Source of the DNA: CAVTSA01 sp963737225
GTDB lineage: Bacteria; Chloroflexota; Dormibacteria; Dormibacterales; Dormibacteraceae
Direction: 5' to 3'
Assembly: GCA_963737225.1 (NCBI GenBank)
Contig: CAVTSA010000017.1
Coordinates: 672,071 to 736,070 of the forward strand
Length of the DNA stretch: 64,000 nt
Part shown: positions 8,288 through 16,382 of the stretch, piece by piece
How positions within the stretch are numbered: the first letter of the stretch is position 1
Layout: each line of letters starts with the position of its first letter
Made by a program: the position numbers and the translations under genes
The notes under the pieces: model-generated
The model's database searches: none
What the model saw: the letters and a program-made list of their open reading frames with translations, nothing else
Told to the model about the DNA's origin: nothing

Positions 8288-9361
8288 GTGCCGGTTTATC
8301 CCGACCTCGATGCCGCCGCCGTCGGACGCCGGCTGGGGATCGCCGGCGAGCCCTGGATGCGGGAGCTGGAGGCCAGCGGGGCGCCGGCCGGCGGGGTCCA
8401 GCTGCCGGCCGGTGGCGAGCTGCCGGCGACGCTGCAGCGGTTGGGCGTCGCGGACGTCGATGCCGCCGTCGTCTTGCACGCCGCGCCCACTCCGGGCCGC
8501 ACGCCGGAGCTGTGGTGGCTGCTGGAGCGCTGCGCAAACCGAGCCCTCCGGCACGTCGGACGGTGGGAGGGGGGATCCGGCCCCTGGTTCGAGCTCCCCT
8601 CGAGCACCGGGGTGGACGGCCGCTGTTTCTGGATCTACGTCTACCTGGCCGTGCTCCCGTCCATCCGCCGCTGGCACGGCGAGCGAGCCATCCCGGATGC
8701 CGTGTCCTGGGCCACGCTCGCCGACCTCGGGCGGCACGTCGCCCGCTACCGGCGTCGCCGGGGGGTGACGGGGCTGGGACGGGACAGCATCGGCTGGCTC
8801 AGCCTTCACTTCAGCGGCGCGATCTACGCGCTCGGTCGCCTTCAGTTCAACCTGTACCGTCTCCGGACCGGTACCGAGGGCCCGCCCTTCTGGTACGGAA
8901 CCGGGGACCCACCGGCGGTCGAACCAGGCTTCCGGCTCGGAGACGCGGCGCTCGGGATGCATATCCCGGAAGCCGGACCCTTGAGCCCCCTAGCGTGCGA
9001 CGCGTCGCTCGAGTGGGCCCGCACGTTCTTCCCACGATATTTCCCCGAGCACGAGGCCCGGCTGGTCACCTGCAGCTCCTGGCTGCTCGACGACCAGCTG
9101 GCGTCCTACCTGCCTCCCACCTCGAACATGGTGCGATTCCAGAACCGGTTCGTGCTGGTGCCCGGTGCGTTCGACTCCGACACCGACACCTTCTGGTTCG
9201 TGTTCCATCAGCCTCCCGAGGCGATCGACCGGCTGCGGCCCCGAAGCACGCTGGAGCGGGCGATCGTCGCGCACGTGCGGTCCGGCAAGCACTGGCGAAT
9301 CCGAACCGGCTGGCTGAAGCTCGAGGCCTCCAGTCTTGACAGGATTCCGCCCTCCACATAG
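8288..9361 (+). CDS. Acyltransferase-domain protein (GNAT_N/GNAT_C type)
   Basis: A 357-residue soluble protein resembling the acyltransferase-domain proteins with an N-terminal helical part and a C-terminal GNAT-like fold (PF18082/PF18164). Recognisable segments are SLHFSGAIYALGRLQFNLYRL, ALGMHIPEAGPLSPLACDAS and LVTCSSWLLDDQLASYLP, ending with ERAIVAHVRSGKHWRIRTGWL. The start is GTG 8288; no strong ribosome site is visible. It is divergent from the preceding membrane-protein gene. Substrates for this group are not established, and identification is from pattern memory. Confidence 0.7.
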   Translation: MPVYPDLDAAAVGRRLGIAGEPWMRELEASGAPAGGVQLPAGGELPATLQRLGVADVDAAVVLHAAPTPGRTPELWWLLERCANRALRHVGRWEGGSGPWFELPSSTGVDGRCFWIYVYLAVLPSIRRWHGERAIPDAVSWATLADLGRHVARYRRRRGVTGLGRDSIGWLSLHFSGAIYALGRLQFNLYRLRTGTEGPPFWYGTGDPPAVEPGFRLGDAALGMHIPEAGPLSPLACDASLEWARTFFPRYFPEHEARLVTCSSWLLDDQLASYLPPTSNMVRFQNRFVLVPGAFDSDTDTFWFVFHQPPEAIDRLRPRSTLERAIVAHVRSGKHWRIRTGWLKLEASSLDRIPPST

Positions 9362-9554
9362 CATCGCTCCATGGAGGATCGGTGGAGGCACGCATAGCCC
9401 GTGCCGATCGCGCCCTGATCCTCTCAGTGGCGCCGATCTCATTGTCCAGGTGGCACCAAGTGACTGTGCGTGCCTATGGTTGATCCTGCCTAACCCACCA
9501 CCGGGATCACACACGGATCGAATCAGATAAGGCGGTCACGAGGGAGAGATAGGT

Positions 9555-11027
9555 GTGACAACATCGAACGGCTCTCAGGAGCCGATTCCGGGCACCCAGC
9601 TCCGGCACAGCACGCTCGGCTTCGGAGAGGTGCTGTTCCAGGGCATCGGACACATCGGCCCGGCTGTCGGCCTCATTACCAGCGCCCCGGTGATCGTCAT
9701 CTACGCCGGTGGCTCGATGCCTTTCGCGTTCCTGCTGGCGACGGTGGTCGCCCTCCTGGTCGGCAACTCGGTCGCGCAGCTCGCGCGTCACCTCCCCTCA
9801 GCCGGGGGCTACTTCACCTATGTGGGGCGCGGGTTGGGGCCCAGCTGGGGATACATGACGGCGTGGAACTACTTTCTGTTCGACCCGCTCATCGTATCCG
9901 TCGGCACCCCACTCACCACCTACTACGTGCAGACCGCGATGCAGGCTGCTTGGGGCATCTTCATCCCCTGGCAGGTGATGACCGTCGTGGTCATTCTCGG
10001 TCTCGGGCTTGTCAACTATCTGGGAGTCCGCGAGGGTCTGCGTGCCACGCTCGTGCTCGGACTCTCCGAGATCATCGTGATGCTGGCACTGGGCGTGATA
10101 CTCATTGCGAAGGGTCCCCACCAGTACCCGGCCGCCCTCACCCCGCAGTTGAGCCCGACCGGCCTCCACGGGATCGCGTTCGGGCTCATCTTCTCGATCC
10201 TCTCCTTCGCCGGGTTCGAATCGGTGGCGCCGCTCGCGGAGGAGACCCGACGCCCCCGGCGGAACCTGCCGGTCGCGGTCTTCGTGTCGGTGCTGGTGGG
10301 CGGCCTGGTGTTCGTCGTCGCCGGCTACGGCACCGTCGTCGGATGGGGTCTCAGCGACATCGAGAAGTTCCCGACCGCCGCCAACCCGTACTACACCCTC
10401 GCCGCCGGCATCGCGCCCTGGGCTCCCATCTTCGTCATCCTCGCGCTCGTCAACAGCACCCTCGCCGTCAACCTCGCCTCCCAGAACGCGGCCACCCGGG
10501 TCGCGTACGGGATGGGGCGGTTCAGACTCCTGCCGTCCCGCTTCGGCGCGATCCACCCCCGCTTCCGGACGCCGTCGTTCGGGATCGTGGCGCACACCGT
10601 GCTTTCACTGGTCCTCTCACTGGTACTGGGAACCTGGCTCGGGCCTCTGAACGAGTTCGCCTTCCTCGGGGAGCTGGTGACGCTCGCGCTCATCCTGACG
10701 TACATCATGGGGAACTTTGCTGTCAGCGTTTACTACTGGCGAGAGCGCCGCAGCGACGCCAACATCCTGCTGCACTTCATCCTCCCCGGGCTCGCCACCC
10801 TCGTTCTCCTCGCGCCGCTGGTCGCATCGGTGTACCCGCTTCCGCCCTTCCCGACCAACCTGCCGATCATCATCCTTCCGATCTGGCTCATCGGTGGCTT
10901 CTTCGTCAATCGGTGGCTGCGTCGCAACCGGCCGCTCGCACTGCAGTCGGCGGCGCGGCTCATCTTCAACGAGTCCGACCCCGCGGCGGGGGCCGCAGCG
11001 GGCGACACACCAGCGGCCACGTCATGA
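9555..11027 (+). CDS. APC-family amino acid/amine permease
   Basis: A 490-residue permease with about 12 membrane helices of the amino acid-polyamine-organocation superfamily. The first helix region GEVLFQGIGHIGPAVGLI and the conserved helix-6 segment SFAGFESVAPLAEETRRPRRNLP are typical and carry substrate-binding residues. Translation starts at GTG 9555 after GGGAGAG. The stop overlaps the ATG of the cyclase-family gene (ATGA), so import and hydrolysis of one substrate are probably coupled. The transported compound is not identifiable from sequence. Confidence 0.88.
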   Translation: MTTSNGSQEPIPGTQLRHSTLGFGEVLFQGIGHIGPAVGLITSAPVIVIYAGGSMPFAFLLATVVALLVGNSVAQLARHLPSAGGYFTYVGRGLGPSWGYMTAWNYFLFDPLIVSVGTPLTTYYVQTAMQAAWGIFIPWQVMTVVVILGLGLVNYLGVREGLRATLVLGLSEIIVMLALGVILIAKGPHQYPAALTPQLSPTGLHGIAFGLIFSILSFAGFESVAPLAEETRRPRRNLPVAVFVSVLVGGLVFVVAGYGTVVGWGLSDIEKFPTAANPYYTLAAGIAPWAPIFVILALVNSTLAVNLASQNAATRVAYGMGRFRLLPSRFGAIHPRFRTPSFGIVAHTVLSLVLSLVLGTWLGPLNEFAFLGELVTLALILTYIMGNFAVSVYYWRERRSDANILLHFILPGLATLVLLAPLVASVYPLPPFPTNLPIIILPIWLIGGFFVNRWLRRNRPLALQSAARLIFNESDPAAGAAAGDTPAATS

Positions 11028-11968
11028 GCCAGACGCTGCTCACGATCGATGAGTTCGACGGGCTGTTCGAGTCCCTCAAGAACTGGGGGCGTTGGGGCGA
11101 CTCTGACGAGCTCGGCACGCTCAACCTCCTGACGCCGGAGAGGGTCAAGGCCGCGGCCCGGCTGGTCCAGAGCGGGCGCCGCGTCTCCCTGGGGCTTCCG
11201 ATCAACAAGATCGCGGGGCCCGACAACCCCAACCCTGCCATCTCGTTCGTCAGCCGGGGCCACGACGTCCCGGCGGATGCGGTCGGAACGGTCGGCCTCG
11301 ACTTCCTGGGTATGGCCTGTCACGGGGACTGCCACACGCACGCCGACGCCCTCTGTCACATGGCGTACCGCGGCCAGACCTACAACGGCAGACCCGCCAC
11401 CGAGGTGCTGACCAGCCTCGGCGCGACCTCTCTGGACATCGATACCTACGCCTCGGGCCTGGTCGGCCGCGGTGTCCTGGTGGACGTCCCGCGGCTTCGC
11501 GGGGTGCCATGGCTGGAACCGGGCGAGGCCGTTCGGCGCCACGAGCTCGAGGCGTGCGAGCGGTCAGAAGGGGTCGAGGTCGGCGAGGGGGACATCCTGG
11601 TCTTTCGCACCGGCCACGATCGCCGGCGGCGCGAGAAGGGCCCCTGGGACAACGGGGCGCCGCCCGCCGGCGAGGGGAAGGCAGGGCTTCACGTCGACGC
11701 GGTGGGCTGGATGCACGAGCGGGGCGTGGCCGCGTTCCTGCCCGACGGCGACGGGGAGGCGGTGCCCGGAGTCGTCGAGGGGGTCACCTACCCCATCCAC
11801 ATGCTCCAGATCGCGGCCATGGGCATGTTCACGGCGGACAGCCTCCAGCTCGAGGACCTGGCAGGGGCTTGCGTCGAGGAGGGCAGGTTCGAGTTCATGG
11901 TCGTCGGACTGCCCCTTCGCCTGCCCGGGGGGACCGGCTCACCCTGGAACCCGATCGCGATCTTCTGA
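11024..11968 (+). CDS. Cyclase-family (kynurenine-formamidase-like) hydrolase
   Basis: A 314-residue metal-dependent hydrolase of the putative cyclase family (PF04199). The metal-binding signature appears as HGDCHTHADALCHM, matching the family's HxGTHxDxxxHF-type motif with changes. GLHVDAVGWMHERGVAAF and the GDILVFRTGH segment are also typical. The ATG overlaps the permease stop by one base, implying a permease-hydrolase pair for an amide, lactone or formylated amine. The 40-residue N-terminal extension (GRWGDSDELGTLNLLTPERV) is common in the longer subgroup. Confidence 0.85.
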   Translation: MSQTLLTIDEFDGLFESLKNWGRWGDSDELGTLNLLTPERVKAAARLVQSGRRVSLGLPINKIAGPDNPNPAISFVSRGHDVPADAVGTVGLDFLGMACHGDCHTHADALCHMAYRGQTYNGRPATEVLTSLGATSLDIDTYASGLVGRGVLVDVPRLRGVPWLEPGEAVRRHELEACERSEGVEVGEGDILVFRTGHDRRRREKGPWDNGAPPAGEGKAGLHVDAVGWMHERGVAAFLPDGDGEAVPGVVEGVTYPIHMLQIAAMGMFTADSLQLEDLAGACVEEGRFEFMVVGLPLRLPGGTGSPWNPIAIF

Positions 11969-12031
11969 CCCCTCTCCAGGCCGACCACTCCCCCTACGGC
12001 CCCACCACACCACTCTCCCCGGCGCCAATCT

Positions 12032-12096
12032 CCGTTTTCGCGCGAAAACGGTGTTATGGGCGGTCGCATAGTCCCGGTTTCGCGTGAAAACGGGAC
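12032..12096. terminator. Two palindromes between convergent genes (bidirectional terminator candidate)
   Basis: CCGTTTTCGCGCGAAAACGG (12032-12051) is a perfect 20-base palindrome. A related one with two mismatches spans 12071-12096 (arms GTCCCGGTTTCGC and GTGAAAACGGGAC). They lie between the convergent cyclase-family gene and the conjugation operon, where bidirectional terminators are expected. Like the other repeats in this window they come as a pair about 40 bases apart. Confidence 0.6.
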
Positions 12097-12136
12097 GACG
12101 CGGGTGGGGGGTCTACGCGGGTGGTGGGGGTTGGAG

Positions 12137-13378
12137 CTATGGGGGCGGAGGGCCGGCGAACCCGACCACGGAGTTGTTGGGCCAGGCGACGCTGCGGATG
12201 TCCCAGTCGCTGCTGCTCCACTGCCCCTGGTACGCGTCGTCCTGCAGCCAGTTCTGCTCCACCACCTCGAACGCGGTCGGGCTGGTGGCGATCACCAGGG
12301 CCACGTGGCCGGCACTGGAGCCGGGGATGTTGAAGGAGACGACGTCCCCGACCGCCGGCGCCGTGCTCGCCTGCAGCCCCTGGGCGGCCGCCTCGCGTGC
12401 CACGTCGACTCCGTTGGCGGCGGGGAACCGATAGGTCGAGTGCTGGATCAGGTCGTACGCCCACTCGGCCCCGGCCACGCACTGGTTCGACACCGCCGTG
12501 GGTGGGCCCGCCGCCTCCGAAGCCGGCCACCGGGGCAGGCTGACCTGCTGCTCCCAGCCGGGCGCCGGCACCGGAAGCTGCACCGGCCAGAGCCCTCCCT
12601 CCTGCGCCGCGGTCAGCGTGCTGATCACGGACTGTGCCGCGCTCCCCAGCGACGCGCAGGACGTCGAGCCTTCCAGCCCTCCACCCGGCGGCGAGGGAGT
12701 CGAACCCGGCGACGGTGCCGACCCCTTCGACGGAGCCGGGGCTTCGCCCGGCCGAGACAGGACGGGAGCGGCGCCCGGGGTGCCCGCCCAGTCCTGGTCG
12801 ACCCAGGTCGTCGCCTGCTGAGCGAACTGGGCGTAGCGCTGCGGGTCGGCGCTCCGCTCGACCGCCTGCGCCACCGCCGCCGGAGCCATGCTCTGCCAGC
12901 CCTGGACACTGGTGAGCAGGTACTGGAGCCACTTGTCGGTCGCGTAGCCCACGTCCAGGATCTGCTGCTGGGTCCCCCACCCCTGGGAAGGCCGCTCCTG
13001 GAAAACCCCGACCGAGTCCAGGTTGGTCACGATCGCCTGGCCGCTCGCGGTCTCGTGGTTGTCGAGCCCGCTCTCCGCCAGGCCCGCGGTGACGGCGTCG
13101 ATCGCCGCTTCCGCGCTCAGCCCGTAGGCCTTGGCCTGGCCGATGATCGTATCCAGGTTCTGCTTCTGCGAAGCCGACCCGGCGGCTTGCTGCTGTGCGT
13201 TCCCCTGGTCCGCGGCGGAGGGCGACGCCGACGAGACGTTCAGACCGGAGAGTCCGGCAGGCCCCGAGCACGCGGCCCCGCTCCCGTCGCCGGGTCCGGC
13301 CAGGAAGGTCGAAAAGGAGAAGACCAGCAGCGCCGTCCCGAGAAAGGGAAGCGCCACCAGAGCGGCGAGGAGCTTCAC
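12137..13378 (-). CDS. Secreted cell-wall hydrolase: lysozyme-like domain plus CHAP domain
   Basis: Last gene of the conjugation operon, probably the peptidoglycan-opening enzyme (VirB1 role). An N-terminal membrane anchor (LLAALVALPFLGTALLVFSFSTF) is followed by a muramidase-like domain (AVTAGLAESGLDN, SVGVFQERPSQGWG) and a Pro/Ser linker. A C-terminal CHAP amidase/peptidase domain follows, with Cys in NQCVAGAEWAYD, His in GHVALVI and a later EQNW. The GTG start at 13378 overlaps the upstream stop (GTGA) and has GGAGG just before it. It is 413 residues long. Sequence elements strongly support wall hydrolysis; the link to conjugation comes from context. Confidence 0.82.
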   Translation of the reverse strand: MKLLAALVALPFLGTALLVFSFSTFLAGPGDGSGAACSGPAGLSGLNVSSASPSAADQGNAQQQAAGSASQKQNLDTIIGQAKAYGLSAEAAIDAVTAGLAESGLDNHETASGQAIVTNLDSVGVFQERPSQGWGTQQQILDVGYATDKWLQYLLTSVQGWQSMAPAAVAQAVERSADPQRYAQFAQQATTWVDQDWAGTPGAAPVLSRPGEAPAPSKGSAPSPGSTPSPPGGGLEGSTSCASLGSAAQSVISTLTAAQEGGLWPVQLPVPAPGWEQQVSLPRWPASEAAGPPTAVSNQCVAGAEWAYDLIQHSTYRFPAANGVDVAREAAAQGLQASTAPAVGDVVSFNIPGSSAGHVALVIATSPTAFEVVEQNWLQDDAYQGQWSSSDWDIRSVAWPNNSVVGFAGPPPP

Positions 13379-13980
13379 GATGCCTCCGGCGGCACCTGCG
13401 AGACCTGGTCGACGAGCCACCGAGGCCCGCTCCGGATGAGGCCCAGGTCCTCCTGCCGCGTTCCCGACCAGGGCGCCCCGCTGGAGGTGTCGCGCTCGAA
13501 GACCACCACCTGTACCGCCGCATCGTCGGGGTCGGCCAGCTGGCCGGCGACATGGACGACGGTCGCCGTCACGACCTCGCCGGACCCCACCGTGACGGCG
13601 GTCCAGGGGGCGGGGTTACCGGCGGTGTCCTGGCCCCCCTGGGTCAGCTGCCAGAAGAGCCGCCCGGTCGCGTACGGCTTCACGGCGTCCCCGGTCGGGG
13701 GCCCGGACCGGTAGTCGTAGTCCACGTACGCCAGCGCGAACTCGGTCCCGATTGCGATCGCCGGCGCCGGCGCCGCGAGGGGAATGGCGAGCGGCGTCGG
13801 GACGCCCGCCGCCGGCCCTGATCCCTGCCTGGCTACCGGGGTCACGAGCTGCGGCCGGCTGCTCGGAGCCCCGAGATGCCCCCCGCGGAAGACCATCGCG
13901 CAGGTCACCACCGCCATCAGGACGACCAGCATCGCTCCCCCCAGAACGGCCGCCCGGTACTCGGGGTGAGCGCGCAGCAT
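13375..13980 (-). CDS. Membrane-anchored conjugation accessory protein (VirB8/TcpC-like fold suspected)
   Basis: A 201-residue protein with one N-terminal membrane helix (AVLGGAMLVVLMAVVTCAMVF), a Pro/Ala-rich stretch and an extracytoplasmic domain starting at AIAIGTEFALAYVDYDY. The layout matches VirB8/TcpC channel proteins, whose outer domain has an NTF2-like fold, but sequence similarity is too weak for certainty. The ATG at 13980 shares its A with the upstream TGA. It lies between the VirB6-like and cell-wall hydrolase genes. Confidence 0.55.
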   Translation of the reverse strand: MLRAHPEYRAAVLGGAMLVVLMAVVTCAMVFRGGHLGAPSSRPQLVTPVARQGSGPAAGVPTPLAIPLAAPAPAIAIGTEFALAYVDYDYRSGPPTGDAVKPYATGRLFWQLTQGGQDTAGNPAPWTAVTVGSGEVVTATVVHVAGQLADPDDAAVQVVVFERDTSSGAPWSGTRQEDLGLIRSGPRWLVDQVSQVPPEAS

Positions 13981-16382
13981 CAGCTCTTCGCCGGCGGCAG
14001 GCCGACGACCGCCGGCGCCGGGGTCCGTGCCAGCCGGGAGTCGTCGACCCAGCGCCACTCGGCGTCGACCACGTCGTCCCCATGCAGGCGCATCCAGGGC
14101 GGGGGCTGCGCGCCTGGAGCTCTGCGAGGCGGCGGCAAGGCGGCCGGCAAGCCGGCTTGCGGCTGGGCGACCGGTTGGTCCGGGCCCTGGGGCTGCGGCC
14201 CCCCCGACGGTAGCTCATCGTCCCGGCGGGGGGGCGCCTTAGGGAGACGGGGCCGCTTCAGGTCGAGGTCGTGCCGCCCGCCGAGCGCCATCATCGTCTT
14301 CACGTCGCCCACGCCGGCGCTGCCGACCCCGTAGGTCACGGCGCCCGCCGCCAGGAAGGGCACCGCGACCGCGGCCGCCGGAGCCGCCGCGGCGGCGAAC
14401 CCGGAGAACGCTCCACCGGCGCCTGCGGCCGCCCCCGCACCGGCGGCGGTGCCGGCCGCTCCCCGCTCGGCCGCGGACGCCCCCGCGCCGGCGGCCGCCG
14501 CGCGACCGGCGCCGGCCTTCGCTCCACCTCCCAGAGCTCCCTTCCAGGCGGATTCGGCGGCCAGTCTGACTCCCGCGTCACCGGCCGCCTGGAGGGCGCC
14601 GTGGCCGGACTGAGCCTCCGCCGACCGCCCGTGGATGACGGCGGCGATGGGAGCCATCAGGCGCCGCCGCATGAAGAAGATCGCGGCGAACACGGCCCCC
14701 CCGAAGACGAACTGCGCCCCCCACGATTGCCCGCCCACGACGGCGGGGATCACCTCCTCGGTGATGATCATGACCAGCGCCAGCAGCCCGGCGTAGATGA
14801 CGCGGAGGGTGAGGAGCCCGATCACCACCTGGCAGAGGCTCCACGCGATCTCCCGGCCCTTGCCCGGAATCACGACCAGGAGGCCCATCACCCCGATCGC
14901 GAGCCAGGCCATCAGCAGGCCCAGGTAGGCGACCACCAGGCCGACCTCGATCACGACCATCAGCAGCTCGGCGATCCCCAGGTTGAGGTAGGTGAGCGCC
15001 AGGTAGCCGATGCGCAGCCCCGGGTTGGAGCCGGCGTAGAAGGTCTGGACCTGCTGGCTGACTCCCTGGAGGTCGTTCGAGCTCGAAAACTCGTTGTTGC
15101 CTCCGGTGATCTGCTCATCGGCCAGCAGCTCGGTCCCCAGATCACGCCTGCCGTCGGAAGAGGTCGGGTTGACCTCGCCGAAATTGATCAGCGTCCAGGG
15201 GTCGTAGACGTTCTGCTCCCACCAGGACTGGTCGTACATCTTCAGGGCCGGCGCCTCCGCCGACAGCGAACCCGCGGGCGGGGGGTTCGGTTCGTAGACC
15301 GCCGAGGCCTGGGCGAGGGTCGGATCCGCCGCCACGGCGGTGTCCAGGACCTGCTGCGCGATCCCGGTGGAGAGCCCGTTTGCGTTCTGCAGCAGCTGCG
15401 CGGGTGCTACCTGGAACGCGATCACGATCAGGATCCCCAGCACCATCCAGCCGGTCTCGGAGACCACGTGGACCAGCCCCCGATGGTCATGGCCCCGCCG
15501 CAGGAACATGAAGAGCACCGACAGCACGATCACCACCGCCAGGTAGGGGAGGAAGAGCGCGCGGTACAGGTTGTCGACGGCGCCCGCGATCGAGTCGCTG
15601 CCGGCTGTCATCCAGGTGCCGCTGAACGAGAAATCGCCGATCGCGATCACCGCCTGACCGCTGTTCACCGCGGGCGGGAAGCCGAACGCCGGGATCTCGT
15701 TCCCGTTGAGCCCGAAGAGCCCGGTGAGGTTCTGGGGTACGTTGACCCCGTAGTCCTGGTCGCTGTAGAGCTCGGCCATGGTCGGCGGGTTGCCGTCGGT
15801 GTCCGGCTGCTGGCCGCTGAACCAGGAGGGTCCCCCGGCGGTCAACCCGGTGATCGCCCAGGTGACGAGGTCGACGTACTCCTGGTACTGCGCCGGGCCC
15901 TGGCCGGCCTGTGACTCCGCCGTCTGCAGGATCTGCACCAGCTGCGCTCGCCGGCCGGAGCCGAGGTTGCCGTCGGCCCGGATGCAGGACTCGGCCGCCC
16001 GCTCGGGGGCCGCGTACTGCTGGTCCATGAGCTGGGTGGCGAGGGCGCCGGCGTCCCCCTCGGGCTGGGCGCAGGCGGAAAGGTTGCCGTCCCCGTTGGT
16101 GGCGCCCGCGGAGCTCGAACCACCGTTCGCGCAGGTGGTGGCGCAGACCGCTCCCGGTGTCGGCGCGGTCGTCGGGGTTGCGGCCCGGCCCCCCGGCGAC
16201 GGCGAGAGCTGCGGCGCCGGGGAGCTCCCGCTGCCCTGGGTCGGGGGCAGCTCGGTGCGCCCGGCGCGGGCCGCGTGGGCAGCCTGCGCGGGAAACGCGG
16301 CAAAGATCAGGACCGCCGCCGCCGCCACCATCAGAAGGGCCGGGAGCGGGGATCGACTGCGTTCCCGCACCCGGCCGCTCAC
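13980..16382 (-). CDS. VirB6/TrbL-like multi-spanning conjugation protein
   Basis: An 800-residue integral membrane protein. A signal-like N-terminus (PALLMVAAAAVLIFAAFPAQA) leads to a roughly 250-residue extracytoplasmic domain. Then come clustered membrane helices (LFLPYLAVVIVLSVLFMFL, GWMVLGILIVIAFQV, YLGLLMAWLAIGVMGLLVV, VIPAVVGG...FAAIFF), an Ala/Gly-rich region and a Pro-rich cytosolic tail. This architecture fits the inner-membrane channel component VirB6/TrbL of type IV secretion in high-GC Gram-positives. The GTG start overlaps the VirB4 gene stop (GTGA). The role is inferred from topology and position, not from a sequence signature. Confidence 0.7.
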   Translation of the reverse strand: MSGRVRERSRSPLPALLMVAAAAVLIFAAFPAQAAHAARAGRTELPPTQGSGSSPAPQLSPSPGGRAATPTTAPTPGAVCATTCANGGSSSAGATNGDGNLSACAQPEGDAGALATQLMDQQYAAPERAAESCIRADGNLGSGRRAQLVQILQTAESQAGQGPAQYQEYVDLVTWAITGLTAGGPSWFSGQQPDTDGNPPTMAELYSDQDYGVNVPQNLTGLFGLNGNEIPAFGFPPAVNSGQAVIAIGDFSFSGTWMTAGSDSIAGAVDNLYRALFLPYLAVVIVLSVLFMFLRRGHDHRGLVHVVSETGWMVLGILIVIAFQVAPAQLLQNANGLSTGIAQQVLDTAVAADPTLAQASAVYEPNPPPAGSLSAEAPALKMYDQSWWEQNVYDPWTLINFGEVNPTSSDGRRDLGTELLADEQITGGNNEFSSSNDLQGVSQQVQTFYAGSNPGLRIGYLALTYLNLGIAELLMVVIEVGLVVAYLGLLMAWLAIGVMGLLVVIPGKGREIAWSLCQVVIGLLTLRVIYAGLLALVMIITEEVIPAVVGGQSWGAQFVFGGAVFAAIFFMRRRLMAPIAAVIHGRSAEAQSGHGALQAAGDAGVRLAAESAWKGALGGGAKAGAGRAAAAGAGASAAERGAAGTAAGAGAAAGAGGAFSGFAAAAAPAAAVAVPFLAAGAVTYGVGSAGVGDVKTMMALGGRHDLDLKRPRLPKAPPRRDDELPSGGPQPQGPDQPVAQPQAGLPAALPPPRRAPGAQPPPWMRLHGDDVVDAEWRWVDDSRLARTPAPAVVGLPPAKS

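Noticed and set aside
12137..13378. Phage endolysin
   Set aside because: It has the lysozyme and CHAP domains, but the operon around it is conjugation-type with no phage genes, and it has a membrane anchor.
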